Shown: piece after piece, positions 31,901 through 41,048 of the stretch | Numbering within the stretch: position 1 is the stretch's first letter | How the letters are laid out: each line of letters begins with the position of its first letter | Assembly: GCF_000234665.1 (NCBI RefSeq) | Contig: NC_018333.1 | Coordinates: 619,001-683,000 of the forward strand | Direction of reading: 5' to 3' | DNA: 64,000 nucleotides | Origin: Leishmania mexicana MHOM/GT/2001/U1103 | Lineage: Eukaryota > Euglenozoa > Kinetoplastea > Trypanosomatida > Trypanosomatidae | Notes under the pieces: model-generated | Databases searched by the model: none | The model's input: only the letters and a program-made list of their open reading frames with translations | Told to the model about the DNA's origin: nothing | Made by a program: the position numbers and the translations under genes

Positions 31901-32766
31901 AACGAAAGCGTGCGCGCGGGCGGGAGACGATCGTACTGGATTCCACCGATGCCCGTCCGATGGCGGTGCCAAGGATGGATGGGGCACATGCCGCGACGGT
32001 GTTTTCTTCCATGACCTCTGCAGGCGGCAGCGACGACGCCCACTCCACCAACAGCTCCGTCTCGACGCCCTCGACCACCGTCGCCACGAGACCTGTGCGC
32101 ATGCGCTCTCCGATCATCTTATCACCAGAGGAACTACGCCGCATGGCGCTCGACATGGCCATCTCCGTCGCAACCCAGACAAGATCTTCTTCCATGAGGC
32201 ACCCCTTGGAACGCACTGTAGAGCTCGAGCTTGACGACGCCTCCGAGGCCTCTAACGACATGCCCGGTCATTACGGCTATGGCAGCTACGTTGCGTCGTA
32301 TACGCTGCCGTGCAGCGACGGCTGGGATGACCTCGAGTGCGACGATGGATGGAGCCACGGCTCCCAGCACTCCTCCAGCCGTCGCTCTCACAAGGCGAGG
32401 CCGACACAGTACTGTCAAAGCATGGTGTTGCAGTCCGCATCGCAGTCGTCTCGTCGGCAGGGCGCTGCTCCGCCCGTCGTTGCGACGACCTCAGAAGAAG
32501 CGGCGGCCTCGATGGATGCTGCACACCACCTGAACTGCACAAAGCCCCGTCGCTCTTTGTCGTTCCCCGCATCAGGCCTGGAAACGTGGATCCGCTTCAC
32601 CGACGATGACAGCGGTGGTTCGGAGAGTGACGCAGATCACCACATGCTCGTGACGCAGCAAGTGATCCCTGTGTACTCCACACGCAGTAACTCCTCTGCG
32701 GAGAGTGACGGTGGCGGCAGCGCAAGTGACGGAGACGACAGTGAGCGCGACACCGATCACACCTAG
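28948..32766 (+). CDS. Large hypothetical protein with C2-like N-terminus and Ser-rich disorder
   Basis: 1272 residues from the first ATG; the frame opens with a TTG five codons earlier. The first ~98 residues look like a beta-sandwich: short strands, then 'GDVLIPLASI' and 'LEGRLSIYCVLHV' reminiscent of the last strands of a C2 domain. A second partly ordered stretch at about 275-430 includes 'YAAFFSLAMLPADERAKRL' and a helical 'MREAIIDRLRLQRRVHVERLL' block. The rest is Ser/Ala/Thr/Asp-rich and probably disordered, apart from a conserved-looking 'ILSPEELRRMALDMAISVATQT' helix near 1056-1078. The C-terminal 45 residues are strongly acidic. I do not recognise the family; membrane association through the C2-like part is speculative. 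Confidence 0.8.
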   Translation: MTVSRQCVRISLFQCAPLSDTSAYQAHRASQADGRSAARQPLFRSRSADYRGDVLIPLASIASSSLQSVDQKTATVKLHELRDGLEGRLSIYCVLHVPASHTRSFVEEHRLSPSSVSLTPPTAGSSAPEDVQLILSADEEQSRSRCDGAPVCFAGKAQLRCCASCSSSVVAEAAAISSKGPTVLGTSCALPEAASNVNPNAPWICIHQLQRMAARGSDATSQTPSSSLLQASFAPPPSPPAMRSADEWMLQQHDSTDVFLTASEAESVGAVDAEDDGAEGEVEGGACYAAFFSLAMLPADERAKRLMLSLARSSAPAAGATASKSATVFTVRAHHHTLRMGLPQPTSLDKADASKTLLSPPTMREAIIDRLRLQRRVHVERLLDPKSGAAVLPCESAPMLLAAQVVALEAECRAPLVAQRKQEEQLTQRLAPRSPLEAQQQSSSAPTNARAGGSSTETASDLLDHLVSPRAHHHGDQYYYDGADACDWAERRTLISPSELPSESELRLSFTASRGSSQVPRYSSTRPSTASSGAASSVVLVATESSSSHRVPLPQDDDLWAVQTGPPDGVGVTGSSAETEVPMRRENGTDGHEHYHNRSRRVSRDQGGSTAFSFMSGEEATAPLSPVEGKPEGLRDSLCDMNDVFIYEDEETVVDVDAVGTGGTGDGSSGDQRQERRSSLVWSTPVARGSGAGRMLSDTGFSATPLIYRTSTRLSLSPPTSPVAVLGKSAATAINEQPTQRMIFATSPSSTASLFQSRHSSTSVADEEVTVIGNGDDGDVTSAGEVRESDVVGQGTGDTAHKFLMSVPRASAAPAASASSAMSTTDSSLAAAPHSSNMSSSGSARSDRPSTPSCEATPSVRRKVAAASSREMLAAPLSLVDSTSSSALPSPCPHKPRHAAAPAHSDEQTTLMAPCSPPPPSRSCTSKHELRSHLHSLNPLATQSSSERVSQGAPLVAAQRSIDGWDVKNGENAVCHGPDGCSSSERKRARGRETIVLDSTDARPMAVPRMDGAHAATVFSSMTSAGGSDDAHSTNSSVSTPSTTVATRPVRMRSPIILSPEELRRMALDMAISVATQTRSSSMRHPLERTVELELDDASEASNDMPGHYGYGSYVASYTLPCSDGWDDLECDDGWSHGSQHSSSRRSHKARPTQYCQSMVLQSASQSSRRQGAAPPVVATTSEEAAASMDAAHHLNCTKPRRSLSFPASGLETWIRFTDDDSGGSESDADHHMLVTQQVIPVYSTRSNSSAESDGGGSASDGDDSERDTDHT

Positions 32767-33985
32767 GTGCGGGCTTTGCGGCCTCCGCGGTTGCAGGTGG
32801 TTAGGAGGCGTGGCGAGAAAACGAAACGCTGGCGCGTCATTCTGCTGCTTTCCCTCTTCACTGGCCCCGATGACGGGACACACACCTCGGCGCACCGTAT
32901 CCTCAGGGTCCAGTGCACACCCACTCTGTGTGTGTGGGGGGGGAGGAGCCAGGCAAGCCCCCCTATCCCTGCCAATGCCGAGCCGCTTCTGGTGGTGACA
33001 TGGCCAAGTACCTATGGCGTAGGGAGGTAAGGGCGATGCGTCGCTGCTGATGCTGGAGGCCATGTCCTGGATGACGTTGCGTTGGAGCGGCCTGCGATAG
33101 TGGACACGTCTGCACCACCCAGGTGATGGGCAGAGTGTCACCGTGACTTGAGCGTACCTCACTCCGCCCTCCCACTGGCCTACAGGTGTGGGGAGCCTGC
33201 GCCACGTGGAGGGGGATGCGCCAGGGGTGGCGGCCGGCATGATGTGAGCGGCTGTGAGGCGACCTGTGGGGTGAGAGACGGTTAGAGCTCGATGTGGGGG
33301 CCGTATGCAGACGACTAACTCGGCGCATAGCTCTAGCGCATGCGTGTAAGGCTGCTCCACACGGTGCGACGGACCTGTGACAGGACCGGGGGATCGAGTG
33401 GTGGTTGAGTCCTGCTGGAGAGCTGAATGGACATGATGGGTGGAAAAAACAAGTTTGCTCTGCTTTCGCGTTGAGAAGCGGATGGCCGTTGCTCCAGCCA
33501 GTGCTGACAGGTCGAAGCGATGGAAGAACGGGCATCGTGTGATCCACTGATGCGGTGCGCCTGCTCCTGTGTGTGCGGCTGAGGCTAGTAGCGAGGACAC
33601 CTGAGTCTAACCACCTCCCTATAGTAGGCACGCATGTGACCTGCTGGGCTCATCTATGGCACCGGTGCAATGTGGCACGCTCTTCCGCCGCAGGAGAACA
33701 GGGCGAGTGGGGGGGGTGCGCCGCTGCATTCGTTGGGGCATCGTCAACTCTCTCCGCCCACTGTCTCCATTTCTGTCTGTCTCTCTTCGTGGCTGTATGC
33801 GTCTTCCCTTCACAGCTACGATTTGGCTCTTCCATCACCTGTCTTGCCTCCCTTGTACGCTCTGGTGGCATCCTTGCACCAACGAGCTGTTCCATCTCTG
33901 AACAAGCACAGGGCGATCGACACACACATGTGTAGAGGGAGACCGTGTAGGTAGAGCAGCTAGTGGTGGGGGGTAACTGGGTAGA
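32767..33985 (+). other. Intergenic region containing a retroposon-like block
   Basis: 1.2 kb. Unlike other spacers here, about 32990-33560 is G-rich with few pyrimidine runs. The last 300 nt return to normal CT-rich sequence (33740-33835), and short ATG-stop frames such as ATGTGTAG near 33927 lie in the leader of the next gene. No protein-coding gene is supported on either strand. Confidence 0.65.
32990..33560. mobile_element. Candidate SIDER-type (degenerate ingi-related) retroposon remnant
   Basis: The block includes phrases I associate with Leishmania SIDER repeats: CTCCGCCCTCCCACTGG at about 33164-33180, a GTGGGGAGCCTGCGCCACGT stretch near 33188, and GACACGTCTGCACCACCCAG near 33103. Composition differs sharply from neighbouring spacer. 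SIDERs are ~0.5-kb truncated retroposons common in Leishmania 3'UTRs, where some lower mRNA stability. Boundaries, orientation and subfamily cannot be fixed by eye; recognition is from memory. Confidence 0.5.
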
Positions 33986-34342
33986 ATGAAAAAGTACATT
34001 GGCCGACAGCTGCGGCCATCGCAGCTCGCCGCGGAGCTGCTGCCGCCTGACCAAATGTGGTGCACGGTGTGTCACCAAGCCGTCGAGCGACGGCGCTTCC
34101 GTGAGCACGCCGCTATGCTGGGCCACCGACTTGGCCGGAAGAAGATGAACAAGCTGAAGTACGTGTCGCTCAGCATGTGGGAGCGGCACCGCGGTGCCTC
34201 CCTAGACAATGAAAGTGCGCATGAGGGCAGCATCGAACACGAGTTTGCGCGCTATCAAGCCGATCAGCGTCGCCGTGAGCAGATGTCGGTGGAGGCGGCG
34301 TGGGACCCATCGCGTCCACCGCCGCGCGGAGATTTGTTTTAG
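33986..34342 (+). CDS. Small U1/matrin-type zinc-finger protein
   Basis: 118 residues, with an in-frame stop 12 nt upstream of the ATG. One compact zinc finger, C26-X2-C29-X11-H41-X5-H47, fits the U1/matrin C2H2 class that binds RNA or sits in RNP complexes. It is followed by a basic 'LGRKKMNKLKY' segment, a conserved-looking 'SLSMWERHR' motif, a charged helix (about 75-100) and a Pro-rich end. The coding composition and clean finger argue that this is real despite its size. Neighbours are unrelated in function, so context says little. An RNP role is inferred from the finger class only; I do not recognise the specific family. Confidence 0.8.
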   Translation: MKKYIGRQLRPSQLAAELLPPDQMWCTVCHQAVERRRFREHAAMLGHRLGRKKMNKLKYVSLSMWERHRGASLDNESAHEGSIEHEFARYQADQRRREQMSVEAAWDPSRPPPRGDLF

Positions 34343-35091
34343 GGCTTTTTGGTGTGCCGGTACGTGGGCACCCGGAAGGCTACATCGGTCAGCAAGCGCG
34401 CGGCAAAGCAGTTTGCAGCCTTGGTCCGACCGTCAAGTGGCAACGTGTTTGAAGAGTTGCGCGGAACAAGGGCAAAGGACAGCACGCTATGTTTTTGTTC
34501 CTTTTCGGGGGCGGGCGCTCCTGCGCACCGCTGACTGGCGCACGCACCCGCTCGTGAGCTGCTTCTTGGCTGCGCTTGTGCCACACGATGAGGTGGAGGC
34601 GTGCATGTTTTTCTGGCTTCTTATCTTGGTAGCAGTTGAGGCTGCATCCAGTCGCTTGTCTTCTCATGTCCCGGCATTAGGCCTTATCCATGGCGTTTGC
34701 CTCTTGCTTCCTCTTTTCTCCTTCTTGGAAGGCGGTGATACCTGGCATCTCGGCTCGTACGGGAACCTTTCCTCCTCCGGTACTGCTGCTCGGTTTCGGA
34801 GCTGGGGCGCCCAATGCGTGACATGCTGTGTCTGGTCTTATCTACATCTCTCGGATTCTCGTGGTCACCCATTCGCCTGCCCGCTTCTCCTATCCCCTGC
34901 GCATCCTCAAACATCGCCACACTTGTGGGCCTCCGCGACCATTCACATGGCTCGCTAGAAGCGGAGTCTCCAGACGAATACCTCCGCAAACAGGTGCGCG
35001 CAAGTCGCTCACTGTAACGCTGAGCCTCTCGCATATCCTCTGTTTTCATTCTTTCAGGCACCAACACGCCACCACTGTCCGAACCGCAGCC
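34343..35091 (+). other. Intergenic region, zinc-finger gene to AK6
   Basis: About 750 nt with no supported gene. Frames overlapping here (e.g. 34209-34958) are shadows. CT-rich sequence around 34700-34735 and 34840-34900 precedes the acceptor at 35056-35057. Confidence 0.65.
35037..35057 (+). promoter_or_regulatory. Probable spliced-leader acceptor for AK6
   Basis: TCCTCTGTTTTCATTCTTTCAG-type sequence ends at 35057, a textbook 3' splice site. The leader of 34 nt contains no other ATG. Confidence 0.7.
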
Positions 35092-35634
35092 ATGCAGCAA
35101 CCAAAAGGCATCAACATCCTCATCACCGGCACCCCCGGGACGGGGAAGACTTCGATGGCGGAGATGATCGCCGCGGAGCTGGACGGCTTCCAGCACGTGG
35201 AGGTGGGCAAGCTTGTGAAAGAGAACCACTTCTACACCGAGTACGACAAGGAGCTGGACACGCACATTATCGAGGAGAAGGACGAGGATCGACTTCTCGA
35301 CTTTATGGAGCCCATCATGGTGAGTCAGGGCAACCACGTCGTCGATTATCACTCCAGCGAGCTGTTCCCCGAGCGCTGGTTCCACATGGTGGTCGTGCTC
35401 CACACGTCCACCGAGGTTCTGTTTGAGCGCCTGACCAAGCGGCAGTACAGCGAGGCGAAGCGAGCGGAGAACATGGAGGCTGAGATTCAGTGTATCTGCG
35501 AGGAGGAGGCGCGCGACGCCTACGAGGACGACATTGTGCTGGTTCGCGACAACGACACGTTGGAGCAGATGGCCGCCACGGTAGAGGAGATTCGAGAGCG
35601 GGTGGAGGTGCTAAAAGTCGAGCGCGGCCTCTGA
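35092..35634 (+). CDS. AK6: Adenylate kinase isoenzyme 6 (Fap7 / CINAP homolog)
   Basis: 180 residues, close to the 172 of human AK6. P-loop GTPGTGKT at 13-20, 'VEVGKLVKENH' after it, and the family hallmark 'VDYHSSELFPERWF' from residue 84 (human VDYHGCDFFPERWF). A LID-like 'RLTKRQYSEAKRAENMEAEI' segment follows, then a C-terminal helix. AK6/Fap7 is a nuclear, atypical P-loop kinase/ATPase that acts with uS11 (Rps14) in late 18S rRNA processing of the 40S subunit. The frame is open upstream to a TTG, but the splice acceptor at 35056-35057 and the family N-terminus fix this ATG. Confidence 0.95.
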   Translation: MQQPKGINILITGTPGTGKTSMAEMIAAELDGFQHVEVGKLVKENHFYTEYDKELDTHIIEEKDEDRLLDFMEPIMVSQGNHVVDYHSSELFPERWFHMVVVLHTSTEVLFERLTKRQYSEAKRAENMEAEIQCICEEEARDAYEDDIVLVRDNDTLEQMAATVEEIRERVEVLKVERGL

Positions 35635-37029
35635 GGTGAGACGCGAGAGGATCGTAGGTGCCTCGCGCGCCACCTTAGCAAACGGTTCTCTCAGTATCTC
35701 CGACGTTCCTCTCGTTTTTTTTAGTGTACTACTGCGCGTGCGTCTGTTCGCTGTCCACAAGAGCAGAGGCCCACAGGGCTCACTCGGCGGGTGGGGCTCC
35801 CCATGTCTCATTGGAGAGGCGGGTCTTTTGTTTTCTTCACGACTCACCCGCCCATGGAAAATGCGTGCACGCGCTGCGCACAGACTGCATGTGCGCTCGA
35901 ACTGCTGTCGTGCATCTTTTTTTTCTTTTGACCCCTTGTGTGTGTGTATGTGTGCACCTCGGTAGAGGCGATGGACGCGCAGGATGGTGCGACATGTTCG
36001 GGCCGCGGACAAAGTTTGACGTGTAACGTGACGCTTAAACAAGATAAACGCTTCGATGACGGAACGCTAACGGAAAGAGGCACCAAACGACGTCGGTGCC
36101 ACTTCTACTCTACACGGAGGAGGTAGACGGGGATGGGGCCACTGCAAAGGCTCTGCCATGTGTGCGTGATCAGAACGAAGACGGGGTGCTGCACCGACAC
36201 CGACACAAATGTTGGGTTGTCCACCATGCGACCGTACGGTGAAGCGATCGCACAAGGTCACATCCAATTCTGCGTTTACTGTAGCAGCAGCGAAAATCGG
36301 TCGGCCAGCCTTTGTATATTTTTCTCGTCATCAAGAGACACACTTTTCCGGAGAGAGTTGTACTGCCATGCTCATCTACCAGTCGGCTCGCGTACAGTGA
36401 TGCCACAGTATTCTCATGCCGTCAAGCACCCCTTTTCACTGCTCCCATCTTTCTTCTCTACCCTCCTCTCCTCTCCGTTGAGCGTATGCGTCCTGCGTGA
36501 CGGCCTCGGTCGTGCGAGCACCGAGGAAGAAGGACAGAGAGATAGAGAGGCACCATCTTTATAACGGCGGGCTAAAGGCGCGCCCCCCTCCCCCCACACG
36601 CTACCAGGCACCTCTCTCGTTCTCTGTGCTTACCGCTGACAGAATTCAGGACAGCTCGCCTGCATCTGCTCCCTTCCTCAAAACTGCACCTTCTGTTTAC
36701 AAATCCCTTTTCTCCGTGGCTGCGGCTGCTTCGATTGAGCCCGGCTGCAATACACGATAGAGCACACATACATCCATAGACGCACACGGACACCCACACG
36801 TATACGCCGTTCCCTACCCCCTCATACAAGACTGTGAACATACACCCTTCACACATTGAGCCGGCCACCTCCGTGTGCTGTGTACGGACGTGCTGCTTTC
36901 CCGTGTGAACGCTTTCGGCCGTCGATTTGTGTTTTAAGTCTTTTTTTCCCTTTGGGATTTTTCTCGTTCCGCTTTCGCTACTGTTCAATGCCACACTCAG
37001 GCAATAAACTGGTACCCATCGGGTGCAAC
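35635..37029 (+). other. Intergenic region, AK6 to the 37030 gene
   Basis: 1.4 kb with no supported gene. T8 and T7 runs near 35714 and 35920 and GT repeats near 35938 are ordinary spacer. A 143-codon plus-strand ATG frame at 36133-36564 has no domain and a non-coding composition. The tract leading to the next gene's acceptor is at 36936-36985. Confidence 0.65.
36936..37000 (+). promoter_or_regulatory. Spliced-leader acceptor region deciding the start of the 37030 gene
   Basis: After the strong tract beginning AGTCTTTTTTTCCC there is no AG until ACTCAG ending at 37000. This AG lies downstream of an in-frame ATG at 36988, so use of it makes 37030 the first ATG in the mRNA. Confidence 0.55.
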
Positions 37030-39981
37030 ATGAACGATGCCGCCTACCCGTTTCGGGGGGAGCATCGTCTCGCGAGCTGCATCAATCATGGCCACAGTGG
37101 CGTCGTCAAGAGGATCCCGACATCGATTGCGATGCGCATCAGCGGATCCAACTTAGTAATCGAGGAGGTGAAGACGCCAAAGGGGGTTGAGTTAGAGTGC
37201 GAGCTGGGCGTTGACGGCGGCATCGCGCGACCGGTGTCGCTGCAGCAGGCCTCTGCCTTCATGGTGCCCGGCGATGGCCACGACTATAACCTCATTGCCA
37301 CTGTGAAGGCCAGCGGCAACCCGATGAAGCACTACTGCAAGCTCACCTTTAATGGCAGCGAGGGCATGAGTGTGCTGCGTGTGCGCGCGCCGGAGGGCTG
37401 CAGCCCAGATGCGGTGTACATTGTTGCGGACGGCCGTCGGCTACGACCCACGGCGGGGTGGTTCCGCATTCCCATCCAGACGAAGGAGTGCGCTCTGGTC
37501 GTAAATCTCCCGCTCGACGGCGCGCCGCCGCCGCTTCCTCCTCCCTTTTCATTCACTGCTACCCCGCCGCTGCCGCCGGCGACCAGTGACGGACTTGCTG
37601 AGAAGACGCTGGAGGCGGCCGCAGGGGTGCCGTGGACTGCAGGGAGCGTGCCTGAATTGGAGACGCGCATTCATCCCCCTCTCATTCCTAACGTGGGAGC
37701 GGTCACCCTCACGGAACCCATTGCTGCCGCGATGCCGAGCTTTGTCGCGACTGCGCCCGGCTTCAGCCTTCAGCTGACCGGCGAAAACGGCAGCTCGGCG
37801 TTTGGCGTCGGTGTCGCCGCACTGCCGCTGACCCACCGCCGAGCGCAGACGGTTCAGATCGTGGTAAGCGATGCGGAGGGGCGGGTGTTGCTGCGGCAGC
37901 GATCGCATGTGCCGTCGCTGGAGCCTGCGGCAGTCTGTCTGGCGTTGAAAGACGACGGCAAGGGTGGACTTGCCCTGAGCGCGAATCCCGGCAGCAAGAT
38001 TACACTCGGTGGCGTGCCGCAGGCAGATCCTTCAGCCGTGGCTGTCTTGCCGCGCGTTGTGCCCCAACGGGTGGCTGTGGAGCAGCCAAATGCAGACGGC
38101 TCTGTCTCGAAAACAACCCTGGACGTGGCACCGACGTCGGGGCCCGCCGCCGTCTCTGTAGCCGTGTCGAAGCAGCCGCAGCCGCAGCCGCAGACACAGG
38201 CGCTGCCAGAGGCCTGGGTGAAGGAGCTCTCTGAGGCGCTGCAAAACTCGAATCCGGAGGAGCAGCGCCGCCTTGTACAGAGCATTTATCCCTCGTCGAT
38301 TCCTGGCATGACGATTGTGAATTTTGTGCGCGATCAGCTCACCCGCCAACCACCCGCCATCTCCTTCACCGTCTCTAGCAACGGCTTGGAGGCGGTGCAG
38401 TGCCCCGGCTGCTCGGTCACTGCCGCCGTCGGCAACGATCCTGCGCGCCAGATTCCGGCCTTCGGGTCGGTGGCGTTGGCGTCAGGAAAGTCGGCTCTGC
38501 TGATGGCGACGAGTACGCTAACGCACCGCGCCGTATCTTCATGCCGAGTGCAAATGGCGCTGTCGAGCGCCGTGGCCCTCACCAGTCCGACGGTTTCGGC
38601 ATACCCGCCGCACGCAGTGGCAGGGCCACTCATTCAAGCTGGTTCCTCGGCAGACGAAAAGGCGGATTCCGACGTGGTGAGCCGTCTTGTGGACTGCCTG
38701 TTGCGCCACAACCTGAGCGCGTCGCTGGTCGCCAAAGAACTCGACAGCATGTCGACGGCCCTGTTCTCCGCGCAGGGGCGCCGCATGCTCTCGCTCCTGA
38801 CAAGCTGCCTACGCAGCGCTACTGCGAGCGGTGCGGCCGCTGCGATGCAGGCTGCCAGCACTCAGGCCGCCGCGGTCGCCCACGCGGCACCGGAGGAGAT
38901 CTTCTTCACGTGTGGGCCGGGCTACGTGGACAACATCTACACGACTCAACCGCAATACGAGCTGTTTGGCGCCGTAGACGACAAGGCGCCGCAGGCGGTG
39001 CCGCAGCGCGGCCGGATACCTGCGCAGGGCACCCTCGACGGTGAGCACAAACCCTTCTTCATCCGCATCACCGCGCGCGACCCGACAACAGGGACTGTCA
39101 AGGTGGAGAAGACGGTCACGATGCTCGGTGTTGGGCACGAAGCGAGGCCGATGCCCGCCGCTGAGACGCTGCCAGAGACATTTGCTGAGGAGCCGTTGCA
39201 CCGGTTAGGCGCGGCAGCTGCCGGGGCACCTGCTTTCATCCCAGAACAGGAGCCGCCCACCGTCAGCGTGGTAGCTGCGATTCCATACATGGACGTGTCG
39301 CTGCAAGCAGTGGGCCAGGACGTCCAGGCGCGCATCCTGTGTCATCCGCATCTCCGCATCGTGTGCGACGTAGACGGCGTTGGCGGTAACACGGGCCGCT
39401 CCGACTTTGTGGCCAAGATGCCGGCCTCCCGCTTCCACCAGGTCAACTTCAGCCTCATAGATCTGCATGGCCGCGTGGTGTTCCAGCAGAAGCTCGGCGT
39501 TCCAGCCATGATATCGCCTCTTTGGGGTCTGGCGTTGCAGCACAACGGCCTCGCCGTAGATCCTGAGGTGGGCGCCATTGTGACGGCGTCGATCGACAGA
39601 GCGCTGGAGCGAACGCTGCAGGGCAACTTTGTCTCCTTCGACGCGAGTGCGCCGCACTTTGTGCACCTGCGCAAGTACCACGACGGTATTCATGGCGGCA
39701 CCGCGGGTGAAGTGTCGCTGCGCCTCCCTGGCCTGACCCTGCCAGCGGAGCTGGAGGAGGTGACGCGTATTATGCGTCGTCGTGCCCACGGCGAAGCCAG
39801 CGATTCGCAGACCAAGGCGGAGCTGGAGCAGCTGCGCGCTCGCTGCACCGCGGCTTCCGTTGTGGAGCTGATTTCCAGCATCCTCGATGGTTGGCCTGCG
39901 CCAGTGAGCGCGGATGGGCGCCCCTCCGGTCGCGACAGCCCATCAAGCCGCATCTTCTTCCGTTTGACTGGGACGGATTGA
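37030..39981 (+). CDS. Hypothetical modular protein, alternating beta-rich and helical segments
   Basis: 983 residues from the ATG at 37030; starting at 36988 would add 14. Two well-separated segments are recognisably related: about 272-300 ('VVSDAEGRVLLRQRSHVP') and about 801-830 ('SLIDLHGRVVFQQKLGVP'). Each is followed by a 'hxLALxxxGLAh' strand set. A third beta-rich segment near 675-705 is weaker. Between them sit helical stretches near 397-440 ('VKELSEALQNSNPEEQRRL'), 541-605 and 920-965. Pro-rich linkers occur at 160-200. No catalytic motif, signal peptide or membrane span is visible. The repeated beta units suggest an Ig- or fibronectin-like binding scaffold, as inference. I do not recognise the family. 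Confidence 0.78.
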   Translation: MNDAAYPFRGEHRLASCINHGHSGVVKRIPTSIAMRISGSNLVIEEVKTPKGVELECELGVDGGIARPVSLQQASAFMVPGDGHDYNLIATVKASGNPMKHYCKLTFNGSEGMSVLRVRAPEGCSPDAVYIVADGRRLRPTAGWFRIPIQTKECALVVNLPLDGAPPPLPPPFSFTATPPLPPATSDGLAEKTLEAAAGVPWTAGSVPELETRIHPPLIPNVGAVTLTEPIAAAMPSFVATAPGFSLQLTGENGSSAFGVGVAALPLTHRRAQTVQIVVSDAEGRVLLRQRSHVPSLEPAAVCLALKDDGKGGLALSANPGSKITLGGVPQADPSAVAVLPRVVPQRVAVEQPNADGSVSKTTLDVAPTSGPAAVSVAVSKQPQPQPQTQALPEAWVKELSEALQNSNPEEQRRLVQSIYPSSIPGMTIVNFVRDQLTRQPPAISFTVSSNGLEAVQCPGCSVTAAVGNDPARQIPAFGSVALASGKSALLMATSTLTHRAVSSCRVQMALSSAVALTSPTVSAYPPHAVAGPLIQAGSSADEKADSDVVSRLVDCLLRHNLSASLVAKELDSMSTALFSAQGRRMLSLLTSCLRSATASGAAAAMQAASTQAAAVAHAAPEEIFFTCGPGYVDNIYTTQPQYELFGAVDDKAPQAVPQRGRIPAQGTLDGEHKPFFIRITARDPTTGTVKVEKTVTMLGVGHEARPMPAAETLPETFAEEPLHRLGAAAAGAPAFIPEQEPPTVSVVAAIPYMDVSLQAVGQDVQARILCHPHLRIVCDVDGVGGNTGRSDFVAKMPASRFHQVNFSLIDLHGRVVFQQKLGVPAMISPLWGLALQHNGLAVDPEVGAIVTASIDRALERTLQGNFVSFDASAPHFVHLRKYHDGIHGGTAGEVSLRLPGLTLPAELEEVTRIMRRRAHGEASDSQTKAELEQLRARCTAASVVELISSILDGWPAPVSADGRPSGRDSPSSRIFFRLTGTD

Positions 39982-41048
39982 ACCCGTAGGCGGATAAGGA
40001 GCGACCAGCTGAGTGCGTCAGAAATAAAGGACGGAGAAGTCGAAGGCGCCCACGGCGACGGTGGGCTGCTTGTGCGTCTGCCTTAACGGTCTTTGTTTTT
40101 CAACGTCCCCCTTCCCCCTTTCAGCTTTCTTGCTTGCTCGTGTTGTTGGTGCTTTCATGCACCGGCGTGCCCTTCGAGGACACGTGCCTGATAGACGTCT
40201 AGATAGATGACGGTGGCACAGATCCGTATGTATGTATGTGTGTATGTGTGTGTGTGTGTGTGTGTATCCCTCCTTCCTTCCCTCCCTCCCTCCCTCTCTC
40301 GGTGGTCGAGCGGAACTTGCGCTCTTTATCGCGTCCTCTTGTGTTTTGCTCTCCTTCAAGGTGTCGTCGTGTCGTGTCTCCTTTCTTCTCTGTGCCTGCG
40401 TGCAAGTCGCGCCAGGAGGCTGCACCGGCCTTTTGTTTTCGGCGCTCATATACGGATTCTCCGTAAGCGCGCCCCTACAGAGGAGGGCCGACGTGCCCGT
40501 GCCCCTTCCCCCCCCCATCGAGTGTGGTGGACTAGAACGAAAGGCAAGTGAGGAGGACGAAAACCATAAAAAAATGGCAGAAGCTCGCGCCGGAACGGCA
40601 AGGCACACACTTCCTCAGCGTCTCCACTGAGGGCATGGGCCATTCGGAGAGACCAGCAAAGCCCACAGGAGGGTTTTGACGATGACGGAAAGATGGTGAA
40701 GGGTGCAGAAGCAGTGTGGTACATATACGCCTGCGCCCTCATGGGCGCATGAGACGGGTGCGACTGCGGATGTTCAGGCCCGTGAACGTATGTCATGCAA
40801 TCTTATTATCTGATGATGTGCCTCATGCTCTTTCTCTGCTCTCGTCTCCTTTCCCGTAGGTTACCTGCGTGTAACACACACGGCGCTGGCAGCCTTGGCC
40901 CCTCCGCTCGCTCGCTCATTCTCCCCGTGCGCTGTCGTGATTCTGCTGCACCCTCCGATTCAGCATCTTCTGAACATCCCGTTTCTACGCACTTACCTCT
41001 GACTCTATCGCGCTCTTTTCGAGTGCGCTGCGCGAGTGTGAGGCCACC
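39982..41048 (+). other. Intergenic region, 37030 gene to zinc-ribbon gene
   Basis: 1.07 kb with no supported gene. It contains a (TG)n repeat (40227-40266), (CCTT)-type runs to 40300 and a C7 run near 40508. A CT-rich tract then AG at 41022-41023 is the candidate acceptor for the next gene. Confidence 0.65.
40227..40266. repeat. (TATG)n / (TG)n microsatellite
   Basis: TATG units grade into about 10 TG dinucleotides, followed by a CCTCC-rich tract. Confidence 0.9.

Noticed and set aside
32572..33600. 342-codon open frame on the minus strand
   Set aside because: It overlaps the end of the 28948-32766 gene, runs against the single transcription direction, shows no domain and coincides with the retroposon-like block.
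36133..36564. 143-codon ATG frame between AK6 and the 37030 gene
   Set aside because: Cys/Ser-rich with no recognisable motif, no coding-type codon bias and no clear acceptor just upstream; a small gene is not excluded but unsupported.
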